A stretch of DNA of 64,000 nt from Halobacteriovoraceae bacterium (GCA_020635115.1 JACKAK010000002.1:248001-312000); one strand, 5' to 3'. Shown: positions 36,875 to 45,306, numbered from the stretch's first letter. Notes: generated from the sequence alone by a model not told the origin. Numbers and translations: made by a program.

Positions 36875-37834
36875 TTAACCTAATAGGGCCTTAAATTCTT
36901 GCGTGAGTAATGGGACGACATCAAAAAGATCTCCAACGATTCCGTAATCGGCTTTTGTGAAAATAGGAGCTTCAGGATCTGTATTTATCGCAACGATACA
37001 TTTAGAAGTTCTCATACCAGCTAAATGCTGGATGGCCCCTGAAATACCACAAGCTATATAAAGTGAAGGTGCGACTGTTTTTCCAGTTTGTCCAACTTGC
37101 ATTGAATGGGGTGCATATCCAGAGTCAACGGCAGCTCGAGAAGCACCAACTGTCGCTCCTAATACATCGGCAAGTTCATTTAATATTTTAAAATTGGAAG
37201 CGTCCTTTATCGCCCTTCCCCCTGAAACAATGATATTTGCTTCAGTAAGATCAAGTTTCTCTGAGGCTCCCTTTATTATTTCTTTGATTGATGCTCTTAC
37301 TTGATCAACGCTTACTGAGGCTTCAGATTTACTACCAGCTCCTGCAGAGGGAGATTCTGCGAGACCTAAAGCATTTGGTCGTACTGTTATAAAATGAGGT
37401 TTTGGCCCTGAAATTTCAACTTTTGCTAAGCATTTACCTGCAAATAGAGGTCTTGTTCCTGCAAACGTATCACCTTCAAAAATAAAATTTGTCACCTCTG
37501 AGGCCATACCAGCATCAAACATTCCAGCTAGTCTAGGAATTAAATCTTTTCCAATTGAAGTAGAGCCGGTGAAGACATAATCATATCCTTTTCCATCAAT
37601 AAATGATTTTAAAGCTTGAGAATATCCTTCTGGAGTATAGTGTTCTAAGTGATTACCTTTCAATTGATGAATATTTCCGGCGCCGTATTTTGCCAATTCA
37701 GTGATCGAAGACTCACTTAAATTTGAAATAGAAACAACATCAACTTCATGGCCATTTAACTTACCAAGAATTTCTAAAGTGACAGTTTTAACATTGTCTC
37801 CAGTGGTTTCTGTAAATACTAAAATTTTTGCCAT
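36875..37834 (-). CDS. etfA: Electron transfer flavoprotein alpha subunit
   Basis: FAD-binding subunit that passes electrons from acyl-CoA dehydrogenases toward the quinone pool. 319 residues. The C-terminal FAD domain shows I-V-S-G-G-R-A-I-K, G-A-S-R-A-A-V-D-S-G-Y, Q-V-G-Q-T-G-K-T-V-A-P and G-I-S-G-A-I-Q-H-L-A-G-M, then A-I-N-T-D-P-E-A-P-I-F. Starts ten bases after etfB. Confidence 0.97.
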   Translation of the reverse strand: MAKILVFTETTGDNVKTVTLEILGKLNGHEVDVVSISNLSESSITELAKYGAGNIHQLKGNHLEHYTPEGYSQALKSFIDGKGYDYVFTGSTSIGKDLIPRLAGMFDAGMASEVTNFIFEGDTFAGTRPLFAGKCLAKVEISGPKPHFITVRPNALGLAESPSAGAGSKSEASVSVDQVRASIKEIIKGASEKLDLTEANIIVSGGRAIKDASNFKILNELADVLGATVGASRAAVDSGYAPHSMQVGQTGKTVAPSLYIACGISGAIQHLAGMRTSKCIVAINTDPEAPIFTKADYGIVGDLFDVVPLLTQEFKALLG

Positions 37835-37844
37835 TGCTAACTCC

Positions 37845-38627
37845 CTAAATTACTTTTGCTTCATTTCTTAATAATCCAACTACTTCCTTCACAACTGAAG
37901 CAACATTATCTCCAGTCTCAAACTTTTTACCAGGAGGTTTTTCAGGTGGTAGTTGAAAATTTGAATATTTTACTCTCTGATCTTCGGCAGTAACCCCGAC
38001 GTCGCTTAAACTTAGTTGAGTAAGTGGTTTTTTCTTGGCCTTCATAATTCCGGGCAGAGAAGCATATCTTGGTGTATTAAGACCTTTATTACATGCTACT
38101 ACACAAGGAGTTTTTACTGAGTAAATTTCAATTGTTCCACCCTCAACTTCACGTTTGAGTGTTAATTCCTCTCCATTTTGTTCAAAACCAACAACGACTG
38201 AGACCGAGGGAAGATTAAGCATTTGAGCAAGTAACTGAGGAACTTGTAGACTATCAGAGTCTATTGCTTGTTTTCCAGAAAGAATGAGATCAGGATTTTT
38301 ACCAGACTTTTCAATGGCACCTTTTAGGGCCTTTGCAGTCCTGTAAGAATCTAAATTGTCATCTGCTTCAACCAAGTAAGATTCATCTGCTCCCATGGCC
38401 ATTGCTGTTCTAAGGGCTTCAGTGTCTTTTATTCCGCCAACTCTTAAAACAGTTACAGTCGAACCAGAGTTTGCGGCCTTAATTAAAAGTGCTTGTTCTA
38501 CAGCAAATTCATCATAAGGATTCATAATCCATTTGATAGAATTAGTTTCAATAAAACTCCCATCTGAATTGGGTGTTATTTTTGTTTCTGTATCTGGAAC
38601 TTGTTTTACACATACAAAAATGTTCAT
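37845..38627 (-). CDS. etfB: Electron transfer flavoprotein beta subunit
   Basis: AMP-binding partner of EtfA. 260 residues with V-C-V-K-Q-V-P-D-T-E, M-N-P-Y-D-E-F-A-V-E-Q-A-L, the D-L-I-L-S-G-K-Q-A-I-D motif and T-P-R-Y-A-S-L-P-G-I-M-K-A-K-K-K-P. It lies twelve bases after the acyl-CoA dehydrogenase gene and before etfA, so dehydrogenase and both Etf subunits form one operon. Confidence 0.97.
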   Translation of the reverse strand: MNIFVCVKQVPDTETKITPNSDGSFIETNSIKWIMNPYDEFAVEQALLIKAANSGSTVTVLRVGGIKDTEALRTAMAMGADESYLVEADDNLDSYRTAKALKGAIEKSGKNPDLILSGKQAIDSDSLQVPQLLAQMLNLPSVSVVVGFEQNGEELTLKREVEGGTIEIYSVKTPCVVACNKGLNTPRYASLPGIMKAKKKPLTQLSLSDVGVTAEDQRVKYSNFQLPPEKPPGKKFETGDNVASVVKEVVGLLRNEAKVI

Positions 38628-38638
38628 TTTTTTGCTCC

Positions 38639-39799
38639 TTATATTTCACTTTGAGATGAAAATTCTTCTCTTGCAATTACCATTCTCTGTATTTGAGATG
38701 TCCCTTCATAAATTTGAATGAGCTTAGCGTCTCTCATTAATTTTTCGACAGGGTATTCAGTACTATAACCGTATCCGCCAAATATTTGTACCGCATCTGT
38801 TGCGATTTGCATAAAGCTATCAGCTGCAAAAGCTTTGGCCATAGATGCCATTTTGGTGTTTTTAATATCATTATCTAACATCCAAGCTGCTTTATGGGTG
38901 AGTAGTCGCGCTGCTTCAACCTTTGTGGCCATTTCTGAAATCATAAATTGGATGGCCTGATGTTTTGAAATTGGGACTCCAAATTGATTTCGTTCTAGGG
39001 CATATTTTTTTGAATGATCTAAAGCACATTGTGCTCCTCCGACAGCAGAAGCTGCAATAAGTGGACGGGAGTGATCAAGTGTTTTCATGGCGATTTTCCA
39101 ACCATCTCCAGGTTTACCCAGCATATTTTCTTTTGGCACTCTTAAATTGTTAAAGCTTACACTTCTTGTATCTGAGCAACGATGCCCCATTTTTTCTTCT
39201 TTTTTACCTAGCTCCAGACCGTTTTTAATTTTATCTTTTTCGATAACAATTGCTGATAAACCTTTATGTTTGAGAGAAGGATCAATTGTTCCGTAAACAA
39301 CAAACAAATCAGCATGTCCAGCATTTGTGATCCACATTTTTTCGCCATTAATAACCCAATCGTTTCCATCTTCTTTAAAATGAGTTTTTATGCCAGCTGC
39401 GTCAGAACCATTGCCTGGTTCAGTAAGACAGAAAGCTGCTTTCAAATATTTTTGCGTAAAGGGTGTGAGAAATTTTTCTTTTTGTTCACTGCTGCCACCG
39501 ATTACGATAGGAAGTAGTGCGAGATCGTTGGACATAATGGAGGTGTTCATTCCTAAACAACCATAGGCCAAACATTCCGTTATGATTACAGAGTCAAGAG
39601 TTGAAAAACCAGTGCCACCAAACTCAGTAGGAATACATGTATTTAGAAAACCCAAATCCCATGCCTTCTGCAAAATTTGGATGGGGAATTGTTGAGATTT
39701 GTCATATTCACTGCTTTTAGGCATCATTTCTTGTTTTGCAAATTTCAATGCCGTTTCTTTTATTTCTTTTTGTTCAGTAGAAAGCTCGAAACTACTCAT
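38639..39799 (-). CDS. Acyl-CoA dehydrogenase
   Basis: Flavoprotein that removes two hydrogens from acyl-CoA thioesters and hands electrons to EtfAB. 386 residues. FAD/substrate motifs: C-L-T-E-P-G-N-G-S-D, W-I-T-N-A-G, and near the end I-Y-E-G-T-S-Q-I-Q with the catalytic Glu. Chain-length preference cannot be read from sequence; short- or branched-chain specificity is plausible. First gene of the acd-etfB-etfA operon; AAGAGG precedes ATG 39799. Confidence 0.93.
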   Translation of the reverse strand: MSSFELSTEQKEIKETALKFAKQEMMPKSSEYDKSQQFPIQILQKAWDLGFLNTCIPTEFGGTGFSTLDSVIITECLAYGCLGMNTSIMSNDLALLPIVIGGSSEQKEKFLTPFTQKYLKAAFCLTEPGNGSDAAGIKTHFKEDGNDWVINGEKMWITNAGHADLFVVYGTIDPSLKHKGLSAIVIEKDKIKNGLELGKKEEKMGHRCSDTRSVSFNNLRVPKENMLGKPGDGWKIAMKTLDHSRPLIAASAVGGAQCALDHSKKYALERNQFGVPISKHQAIQFMISEMATKVEAARLLTHKAAWMLDNDIKNTKMASMAKAFAADSFMQIATDAVQIFGGYGYSTEYPVEKLMRDAKLIQIYEGTSQIQRMVIAREEFSSQSEI

Positions 39800-39887
39800 A
39801 TAATGCCTCTTGATGAATTAGATGTAATATTTGAGGATTATAGAAACTACGAAGTGAATGCTCAAGTAAAATCGCTGAAGTAGGTCC

Positions 39888-40355
39888 TTATTGAATTGGA
39901 GAAGCTTCAATTTTGAAATGACTTGGGAAGTCGTATTTCCCCTTAATTTTTTCATAAAAAGGCAATTCCATAAGTGGTCTAACAACGAAAGATCTTTTTA
40001 AAAACTCAGGATGGGGAATTTGAAGATTTTCGGTGTTAATAATTTTGTCTTCCATGAAAAGAAAGTCAATGTCTAATGTTCGAGGTCCTTTGTCGATAAT
40101 ACGCTCTCGACTATTTTCATCTTCTATAGATTGAATGATTTTTAAAATCTTATAAGGATCATAGGAATTAAAATCTGAAAATTGTAATACTTGATTGTAG
40201 AAGTCTGGTTGGTTTAAATAATCCACGGCCTGAGAAAGATAAATCTGACTTTCATAATCAAAAGTAAAATATTTTGAAAGAGATGTTTTAGCAAACTTCA
40301 AGTAAGATACCGAGTCGCCAAGATTTGAACCTGTTGCGAATACTAAAGTCGTCAT
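39888..40355 (-). CDS. folK: Dihydropterin pyrophosphokinase
   Basis: Folate biosynthesis: transfers pyrophosphate from ATP to 6-hydroxymethyl-dihydropterin. 155 residues with G-S-N-L-G-D-S, and the metal/ATP motif G-P-R-T-L-D-I-D-F-L followed by P-H-P-E-F-L-K-R-S-F-V-V-R-P-L. Start ATG 40355 overlaps the stop of the small lipoprotein gene upstream (ATGA). Confidence 0.95.
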   Translation of the reverse strand: MTTLVFATGSNLGDSVSYLKFAKTSLSKYFTFDYESQIYLSQAVDYLNQPDFYNQVLQFSDFNSYDPYKILKIIQSIEDENSRERIIDKGPRTLDIDFLFMEDKIINTENLQIPHPEFLKRSFVVRPLMELPFYEKIKGKYDFPSHFKIEASPIQ

Positions 40356-40516
40356 TTCTTTTTTAAATTTTCTATTTTCTTTTTTGTCTCATTTGAAATT
40401 TCTTCAATGGTCACTTCTTCAATAGAGGGACGAATAGTGTTCTCTGGAGGAAGAGGGATACTCTTTACTCCACAGCTAGAACAAAAAATTAAAATAATCA
40501 ATAGATTAAAATTCAA
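40352..40516 (-). CDS. Small LptM-like lipoprotein
   Basis: A 54-residue frame too short for the usual ORF cutoffs, starting at TTG 40516. It reads M-N-F-N-L-L-I-I-L-I-F-C-S-S-C-G-V-K-S-I-P-L-P-P, then a charged tail. A hydrophobic helix followed by a lipid-anchor cysteine and the pattern C-G-V-K-x-x-P-L-P-P is that of the small LptM/YifL-type outer-membrane lipoproteins. It overlaps the barrel gene upstream by eleven bases and shares ATGA with folK, so it is well placed to be a real, translated gene. No strong ribosome site; the start is uncertain. Confidence 0.6.
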   Translation of the reverse strand: MNFNLLIILIFCSSCGVKSIPLPPENTIRPSIEEVTIEEISNETKKKIENLKKK

Positions 40517-41483
40517 GAGTGAGTCCCGCGCTAATCATATCTATACCTACATCCCCTCTAACATACCATCCTGGCACTAGACGTCTTAACACTGAGGCCC
40601 CAAAAATAATATCTTTTTTTTCAATACTGTTAAGAATATCTGCTGCGGTATTGAGTTCAGCAGTTGTGGTTGCATTTTCTTCATAATTTGCACTTGCAAC
40701 AACAACTCTATAGCCAAAATAAGGTTGCAAAATAAAATGAAACGGTGCTTCAACAGTGTATTTAATTCTCCCACTATAAGAAAATATGATAGTGTCGATA
40801 TCAACAAGTGGAGTATCTCTGTGAATCCCTCTCGCGACTTGGGCCTCAATAAACGTATTGTCGGTGAGTTGATAAGACCAACTACCAGTGAAAATCATAA
40901 TGGACTCAGCTGTATTTGTAGCATTAATTGAGCTAAAGTATGCAATTCCTCCATAGATGAGGTTATCATTTTTTACAACTCTATTCTTATTATCATCGAG
41001 TCCAATATCATCTTCAAGGAAGTTTATATCGTCGTAGAGATCTTCTTTTGAAAGAATGTCTTTTATTTCTTTTTCTTCTTCTTTGTTAGCTTCTTCTGCA
41101 ACTTGAGGTTTGGATCGATAATAACTATCATCTCCTCTTAATATTTTTATTCGGGTTCCTCTTCTGAGTTTATCCCAAAGTTCCGTATTATAAATTTTTA
41201 AAATCTTAATTCCTGCCTTATTATTAAAAATTTTTGCACAGAGTGCTCTGGCCACAAGTTCTTTATTTAATACTAAGCTAATGTAGTCACCAGATGAAAA
41301 TCCTTCAGAGTCGTGAGTGAGGATGAAAATTCTCTTATCTCCATCAATTGAGAATATGGATTCTTCAGGAAGTTCTGTTTCTTGTGTAACAATATTGCTA
41401 GAAGAATCGAGGGATTCAATAATAGATTGAGCAAATATGTCTGGAATAATCAAAAAAATAAAAGCGAGTTTAAGTATATGCAT
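40506..41483 (-). CDS. Secreted outer-membrane beta-barrel protein
   Basis: 325 residues with a signal peptide (MHILKLAFIFLIIPDIFAQS). Residues about 45-115 form a beta module with D-S-E-G-F-S-S-G-D-Y-I-S-L-V, followed by a Lys/Glu-rich linker and, from about 170, an alternating beta-strand barrel ending in L-T-L-E-F. The layout matches the protein at 1866-3335. Starts divergently from the LysM gene. Function unknown. Confidence 0.62.
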   Translation of the reverse strand: MHILKLAFIFLIIPDIFAQSIIESLDSSSNIVTQETELPEESIFSIDGDKRIFILTHDSEGFSSGDYISLVLNKELVARALCAKIFNNKAGIKILKIYNTELWDKLRRGTRIKILRGDDSYYRSKPQVAEEANKEEEKEIKDILSKEDLYDDINFLEDDIGLDDNKNRVVKNDNLIYGGIAYFSSINATNTAESIMIFTGSWSYQLTDNTFIEAQVARGIHRDTPLVDIDTIIFSYSGRIKYTVEAPFHFILQPYFGYRVVVASANYEENATTTAELNTAADILNSIEKKDIIFGASVLRRLVPGWYVRGDVGIDMISAGLTLEF

Positions 41484-41599
41484 TAAATCTTCTCCCAGTA
41501 CTTACTTACTTTTAAGTTTTCCCACCATTCATCATACATATAATTTTTAATGCAAACAATGGGGTAAAAAAATCAAGTATAGGTAAAAAATGTCATTAT

Positions 41600-41628
41600 T
41601 TTTTTTTATAATAATATTATAAAAAAAA
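41600..41628. repeat. 13-bp perfect A/T inverted repeat
   Basis: T8-ATAAT (41600-41612), three bases AAT, then ATTAT-A8 (41616-41628). It lies in the divergent intergenic region between the barrel gene at 41483 and the LysM gene at 41692. It is not a terminator by position. The role is unknown; it may be an unwinding or protein-binding site or a by-product of low complexity. Confidence 0.6.
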
Positions 41629-41691
41629 TTAAATATTGAAACTCCTGACCCGACAAGTTTGTTGCAATAAAAGTGATGCGAGGAGAATTTT

Positions 41692-42369
41692 ATGAAATTG
41701 AAGAAACTTTTGCCATTATTATTAATTTTTGTTTTTGTCACTGCGTGTTCAAATAATGAAACTAAAAAAGCTGGCGGAGATAACACGGCCTCAGAAGAGG
41801 CAGATTTTGTGGTTGATTCAGAAGGCGAACAGGATCTAGAGTTTGAGGAAAGTGAAGATGGCGAAGAAGATATGGCCATGAATGAAGAAAAAAGTGACGA
41901 AGGCGAAGCAGATAAAGGTGGTGAAGAGATGGCCCAAGCTAAAGACCAAAGCGAGGCCATGCAAGATGAAGGATACAGCGAAGCACCTGTTGCTATAGAT
42001 GGTGGTTCTGTTTCATCCTACACTGTTAAAAGAGGCGATACTTTAATGCTAATTGCATTTAAAAATACTTGTGACTATGACAAGTGGAAAGAAATTAAAC
42101 AAATGAATGGCCTATCGGGATCTAGCATTAGTCCAGGGCAGACATTAAAAATACCAACTGCTACATGTAATTTTAACCCTGAAGGATTACCTTACTTAAT
42201 CATGAGAGGAGATACTTTAGGTAGTATATCTCAAGATAAATATGGAACAAAAAATAAATGGAGAAGTATCTTTAATAATAATAAACCAATGATTAAAAAT
42301 CCAAATTTAATATTTGCTGGTTTTACACTATATTATTTACAAGACACTAGAGATATAGCTTCAGAATAA
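41692..42369 (+). CDS. LysM-domain lipoprotein
   Basis: 225 residues. Signal peptide and lipobox F-V-T-A-C (Cys19) mark an outer-membrane or periplasmic lipoprotein. Residues about 25-100 are highly acidic (Glu/Asp runs) and probably unstructured. Two LysM modules follow: S-Y-T-V-K-R-G-D-T-L-M-L-I-A (about 104-155) and Y-L-I-M-R-G-D-T-L-G-S-I-S (about 165-215), which bind peptidoglycan. Own transcription unit, ending in the terminator at 42402. Confidence 0.85.
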   Translation: MKLKKLLPLLLIFVFVTACSNNETKKAGGDNTASEEADFVVDSEGEQDLEFEESEDGEEDMAMNEEKSDEGEADKGGEEMAQAKDQSEAMQDEGYSEAPVAIDGGSVSSYTVKRGDTLMLIAFKNTCDYDKWKEIKQMNGLSGSSISPGQTLKIPTATCNFNPEGLPYLIMRGDTLGSISQDKYGTKNKWRSIFNNNKPMIKNPNLIFAGFTLYYLQDTRDIASE

Positions 42370-42401
42370 GTATTTCTTCAATTTTATTGCAATATAGATG
42401 C

Positions 42402-42426
42402 AAGGGCCCAAATATAGGGCCCTTTT
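42402..42426 (+). terminator. Rho-independent terminator after the LysM gene
   Basis: AAGGGCCC (42402-42409) and GGGCCCTT (42417-42424) form an 8-bp stem with a seven-base loop, followed by T's through 42426. About 33 bases after the LysM stop codon. Confidence 0.8.
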
Positions 42427-42465
42427 GTCGTTTTCAAGAAGCTTGTGGCCTGCTAAAATCTGGAC

Positions 42466-43263
42466 ATGAAATTATTAATCTTATTAAGTGCATTTATAAT
42501 AAATTCTTGTTCATATTTTAAGGCCATAAATGATATTCCGGCCTATACAAGACATGAAATACTTTCAAATGAAGATTATATTAGAATTTACAATAATTTA
42601 AGCGATGTATACAAAAGTGGTGTTAAAAATAGAATAATACCTCTGAGTAAGAAATCAAACTATTTCTTGGACAAAATATATAGAAGAATAGTTGAGAGAA
42701 ATAGTAAAGCGCTTAACCTAAGTATCACGTCTGAAATTAAAGTTATTTCAGACGTGATACCCTATATATTTTCTCTTCCAAATGGTCGTATATTTTTTTC
42801 TTCTGGCCTAATAAACAAATATTTAAAAAATGAGGAAGTTTTTGTTGCAGCTCTTGCCTTTGAAATTTTCAAATCTCATCAGCTCATTTTTAGAAAACAA
42901 TTTGTTATTCCAAAAGGAAATGTAACTTCTGATAGAATTTTGAGATTAGTTTCTATTGATAAAGAACAGAAATTAAAAATCAATGAATGGTGCTATAATC
43001 TTCTTATGAGATCTGGATATGATCCTTTTGTCTATTTAGTTTGGTTACAAATTCAAAATAAAAATGCATTAGATTTCTCGATGATGAACAGTTCAGAAAA
43101 GTTTATTTCAACAGAGGAGTATTCTTATAAAAAATTATTGACTCAAACAGGTAGAAATTTTGAATATGAAAGTGATGAGAAAATAAATTCATCTCAAGAA
43201 TTTTATTATTTTGTAAGAGAAGTAGAAAAAAAGGCCAATGTAAATGAAACTAGAGCAATCTGA
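42466..43263 (+). CDS. M48-like lipoprotein lacking zinc ligands
   Basis: 265 residues. Lipobox I-N-S-C (Cys15). Residues about 88-140 align with M48 metallopeptidases such as BepA/LoiP: I-F-S-L-P-N-G-R-I-F-F-S-S-G-L-I-N followed by N-E-E-V-F-V-A-A-L. Where the family has the zinc motif H-E-x-x-H, this protein reads F132-E133-I-F-K136, so both zinc histidines are replaced. It is probably a non-catalytic relative, possibly a chaperone-like factor. The gene contains a strong inverted repeat (42722-42760) and overlaps the next gene by 20 bases. Confidence 0.72.
   Translation: MKLLILLSAFIINSCSYFKAINDIPAYTRHEILSNEDYIRIYNNLSDVYKSGVKNRIIPLSKKSNYFLDKIYRRIVERNSKALNLSITSEIKVISDVIPYIFSLPNGRIFFSSGLINKYLKNEEVFVAALAFEIFKSHQLIFRKQFVIPKGNVTSDRILRLVSIDKEQKLKINEWCYNLLMRSGYDPFVYLVWLQIQNKNALDFSMMNSSEKFISTEEYSYKKLLTQTGRNFEYESDEKINSSQEFYYFVREVEKKANVNETRAI
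42722..42760. repeat. 16-bp perfect inverted repeat inside a coding region
   Basis: GTATCACGTCTGAAAT (42722-42737) and its exact complement (42745-42760) flank a seven-base loop (TAAAGTT). Found inside codons about 86-99 of the M48-like lipoprotein gene. Such a long perfect stem in coding DNA is very unlikely by chance and would fold into a stable hairpin in the mRNA. Confidence 0.9.
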
Positions 43264-44257
43264 AAGATTATTTGTTGAAACTTTAATTACTGAGAATATG
43301 CAAAATATTCAAATTGATGATATTCAGAAATTAACAGGAGATGCTTCGACAAGGCGTTACTATAGAGTTTATACAAAAGCGGAAAATTTTGTAGCATGTT
43401 TAGACTCACCTATAGAAGAAGATATAGATCCTAACTTTGTTGTTTTACAGAAAGTACTTAAAGAAAATAATGTAAGAGTTCCAAATATTTTTTTTCGAGA
43501 TAACAAAAAGGGTTTCATCTTAGAAGAAGATTTAGGCGATGAAACTTTTTTGTCTAGACTTGCAAAAATAAAAACATTATCTGAAGAATTAGAACTTTAT
43601 AAAAAGGCAATTGATTTATTGGTTGATATCCATAGTATTGAGACTAATAACTATGAAAAAGATTCATTTGTAAGACTTAGATTTGATGAAGAAAAACTAA
43701 TGAGTGAAGTTCGGTTATCAAATGAGTATTTTTTAAGAAAATATTTAAATATTACAGATGAAATTCTCGTCAAAGAAATCGAAGATATATTTAAAAACAT
43801 TTGTAAAAAAATACAAGAAAAACAGGTAGTCTTAACTCATAGGGATTACCATTCCAGAAATATTATGATGTCACAGAATCAATTCGTCGTGATAGATTTT
43901 CAAGACGCAAGAATGGGAATACCTCAATATGATTTAGTCTCTCTTTTAGATGATTCATACTACAGAATTGATCCCACCAACAAATCAGAATTGAGAGAAT
44001 ATTATTGGAAATTAAGAGAAAAGAAATTGTCTTCGTTTAAAAGTGCTCAAGAATTTGAGCAATTTTATAATTACATGATGCTTCAAAGAACTTATAAAGC
44101 AATCGGTAGTTTTTGCTATATATTCGAAAAAAGAAATGATGCTCGCTATTTGAAATATATAAGTTGTGCTTTTGAAAACATTAAATCTGTTCTTTTCAAA
44201 TTGGATGAATTTTCAGATTTGAAAACACCTCTTTTTAAGTTGTATTATGAAAGCTGA
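43244..44257 (+). CDS. amgK: AmgK-like sugar kinase (APH fold)
   Basis: 337 residues, aminoglycoside-phosphotransferase fold. The kinase core shows G-D-A-S-T-R-R-Y-Y, and the catalytic loop H-R-D-Y-H-S-R-N-I-M followed by V-I-D-F-Q-D-A-R-M-G. That V-I-D-F-Q-D-A version of the metal motif is typical of AmgK, the anomeric kinase that makes MurNAc-1-phosphate in cell-wall recycling. The next gene encodes a MurU-like nucleotidyltransferase, the usual partner. Gene symbol by analogy; substrate not proven. Confidence 0.78.
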   Translation: MKLEQSERLFVETLITENMQNIQIDDIQKLTGDASTRRYYRVYTKAENFVACLDSPIEEDIDPNFVVLQKVLKENNVRVPNIFFRDNKKGFILEEDLGDETFLSRLAKIKTLSEELELYKKAIDLLVDIHSIETNNYEKDSFVRLRFDEEKLMSEVRLSNEYFLRKYLNITDEILVKEIEDIFKNICKKIQEKQVVLTHRDYHSRNIMMSQNQFVVIDFQDARMGIPQYDLVSLLDDSYYRIDPTNKSELREYYWKLREKKLSSFKSAQEFEQFYNYMMLQRTYKAIGSFCYIFEKRNDARYLKYISCAFENIKSVLFKLDEFSDLKTPLFKLYYES

Positions 44258-45134
44258 AAATTTTTTCATTCTATCAGCAGGTCTCGGCACGAGAATGTAT
44301 GAAATCGGGAAGATACTTCCAAAAGTTGCTTGGCCCATTTTTGAAAAAACGTTAATTGAATTGCAAATTTTATATGCAAAAAAACTTGGTGCAAAAAAAA
44401 TATTTATAAATTTACATGCAAACTGTGAATTACTCAGACAACTCATTTTAAATAAATTTTCTGCTGACAAATCAATATATATTCTCCATGAAAAAATTTT
44501 ACTTGATAGTGGAGGAGCTTTTCATAATTTAAAAAAAAATTATGATCTAGGAAATGGTTTAGTATTTATAATGAATGCAGATATTTTTAATTTCTCTAAA
44601 AATCTCTCAAATAATATTGATTTGGGAGATGGAAAAGCATGTTTGTTTTCTAAAAAAATAACAAAAAAAAATAAATATAATAAACTATTGATTAAAGGAG
44701 ATTGTCTCAGTGGAATTCTAAGCTCATCATCTCTTGAAGGAGAATATACATATAGTGGTAATGGAATAGTTGATATGAACCAAGTTGAGATTATAGAAGG
44801 GCCTTCAAAATTTTTTCAGAGTGTTTGTAATCCTGAAAAAGATAAAATTATTATTAAGCATTTAGAACAACAAGAATATTGGGATTTTGGAACATCTGAT
44901 CTCTATTACGAAAATATTCAAAAACTTTGTCATATTGAAAATGTTCAAAATTTGGCCTTATTTGATTTCTTAAAAGCTTCTAAGGCCATAATAACTAAAA
45001 ATTTTCAAGAGAATAGTTATTATAGTGAAAATTTTAAAATTGCAGGGCAGAGTATTTACCTAGATGGGAATGACAAAAGAGAAAAAGATACAGGGATATA
45101 TTATAAACATGTGTTTAATCACTATCCACATTGA
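44247..45134 (+). CDS. MurU-like nucleotidyltransferase
   Basis: 295 residues, NTP-transferase fold. The N-terminus is L-S-A-G-L-G-T-R-M (nucleotide loop), then K-V-A-W-P-I-F-E-K-T-L, L-L-D-S-G-G-A-F-H-N-L and N-A-D-I-F-N-F. In the MurU pathway this step makes UDP-MurNAc from MurNAc-1-phosphate. The usual K-P-x-x-P after the loop is K-V-A-W-P and the metal motif is NADIFNF rather than NGDxxTD, so activity is less certain than in classical MurU. Overlaps the kinase gene by eleven bases, so the two act together. Confidence 0.72.
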   Translation: MKAENFFILSAGLGTRMYEIGKILPKVAWPIFEKTLIELQILYAKKLGAKKIFINLHANCELLRQLILNKFSADKSIYILHEKILLDSGGAFHNLKKNYDLGNGLVFIMNADIFNFSKNLSNNIDLGDGKACLFSKKITKKNKYNKLLIKGDCLSGILSSSSLEGEYTYSGNGIVDMNQVEIIEGPSKFFQSVCNPEKDKIIIKHLEQQEYWDFGTSDLYYENIQKLCHIENVQNLALFDFLKASKAIITKNFQENSYYSENFKIAGQSIYLDGNDKREKDTGIYYKHVFNHYPH

Positions 45135-45306
45135 TAAGCTTTATACAGTTTACTGGACAAATATGGATACAAATACTGCAAAGGGTACAGGCCCATTCTT
45201 CAATAAGATAGTTTTCTTTAATTTTTAAAATGGCATTATCAGGGCACAGTAGTCTACATGCGTCACATGAAATGCATCGGTCATTTATTTCAAGATGTGG
45301 TGTCAT
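45115..45306 (-). CDS. Small 2[4Fe-4S] ferredoxin
   Basis: 63 residues with two cysteine sets: C-I-S-C-D-A-C-R-L-L-C-P and C-T-L-C-S-I-C-I-H-I-C-P. Each is the CxxCxxCxxxCP pattern of bacterial ferredoxins, so the protein probably carries two [4Fe-4S] clusters and moves electrons in the cytoplasm. Partner not adjacent. It overlaps the 3' end of the convergent nucleotidyltransferase gene by about 20 bases. Confidence 0.88.
   Translation of the reverse strand: MTPHLEINDRCISCDACRLLCPDNAILKIKENYLIEEWACTLCSICIHICPVNCIKLINVDSD

Noticed and set aside
41600..41628. A/T hairpin as a terminator
   Set aside because: It lies between two genes that point away from each other and has A's, not T's, after the stem in either direction; listed as a repeat instead.
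41655..41675. CCGACA...TTGCA as a sigma-54 site for the LysM gene
   Set aside because: The -24 element lacks the GG pair.
41547..41960. 137-codon minus-strand frame opposite the LysM gene
   Set aside because: Ser-rich composition arises from the complementary strand of the acidic Glu/Asp codons of the LysM lipoprotein.
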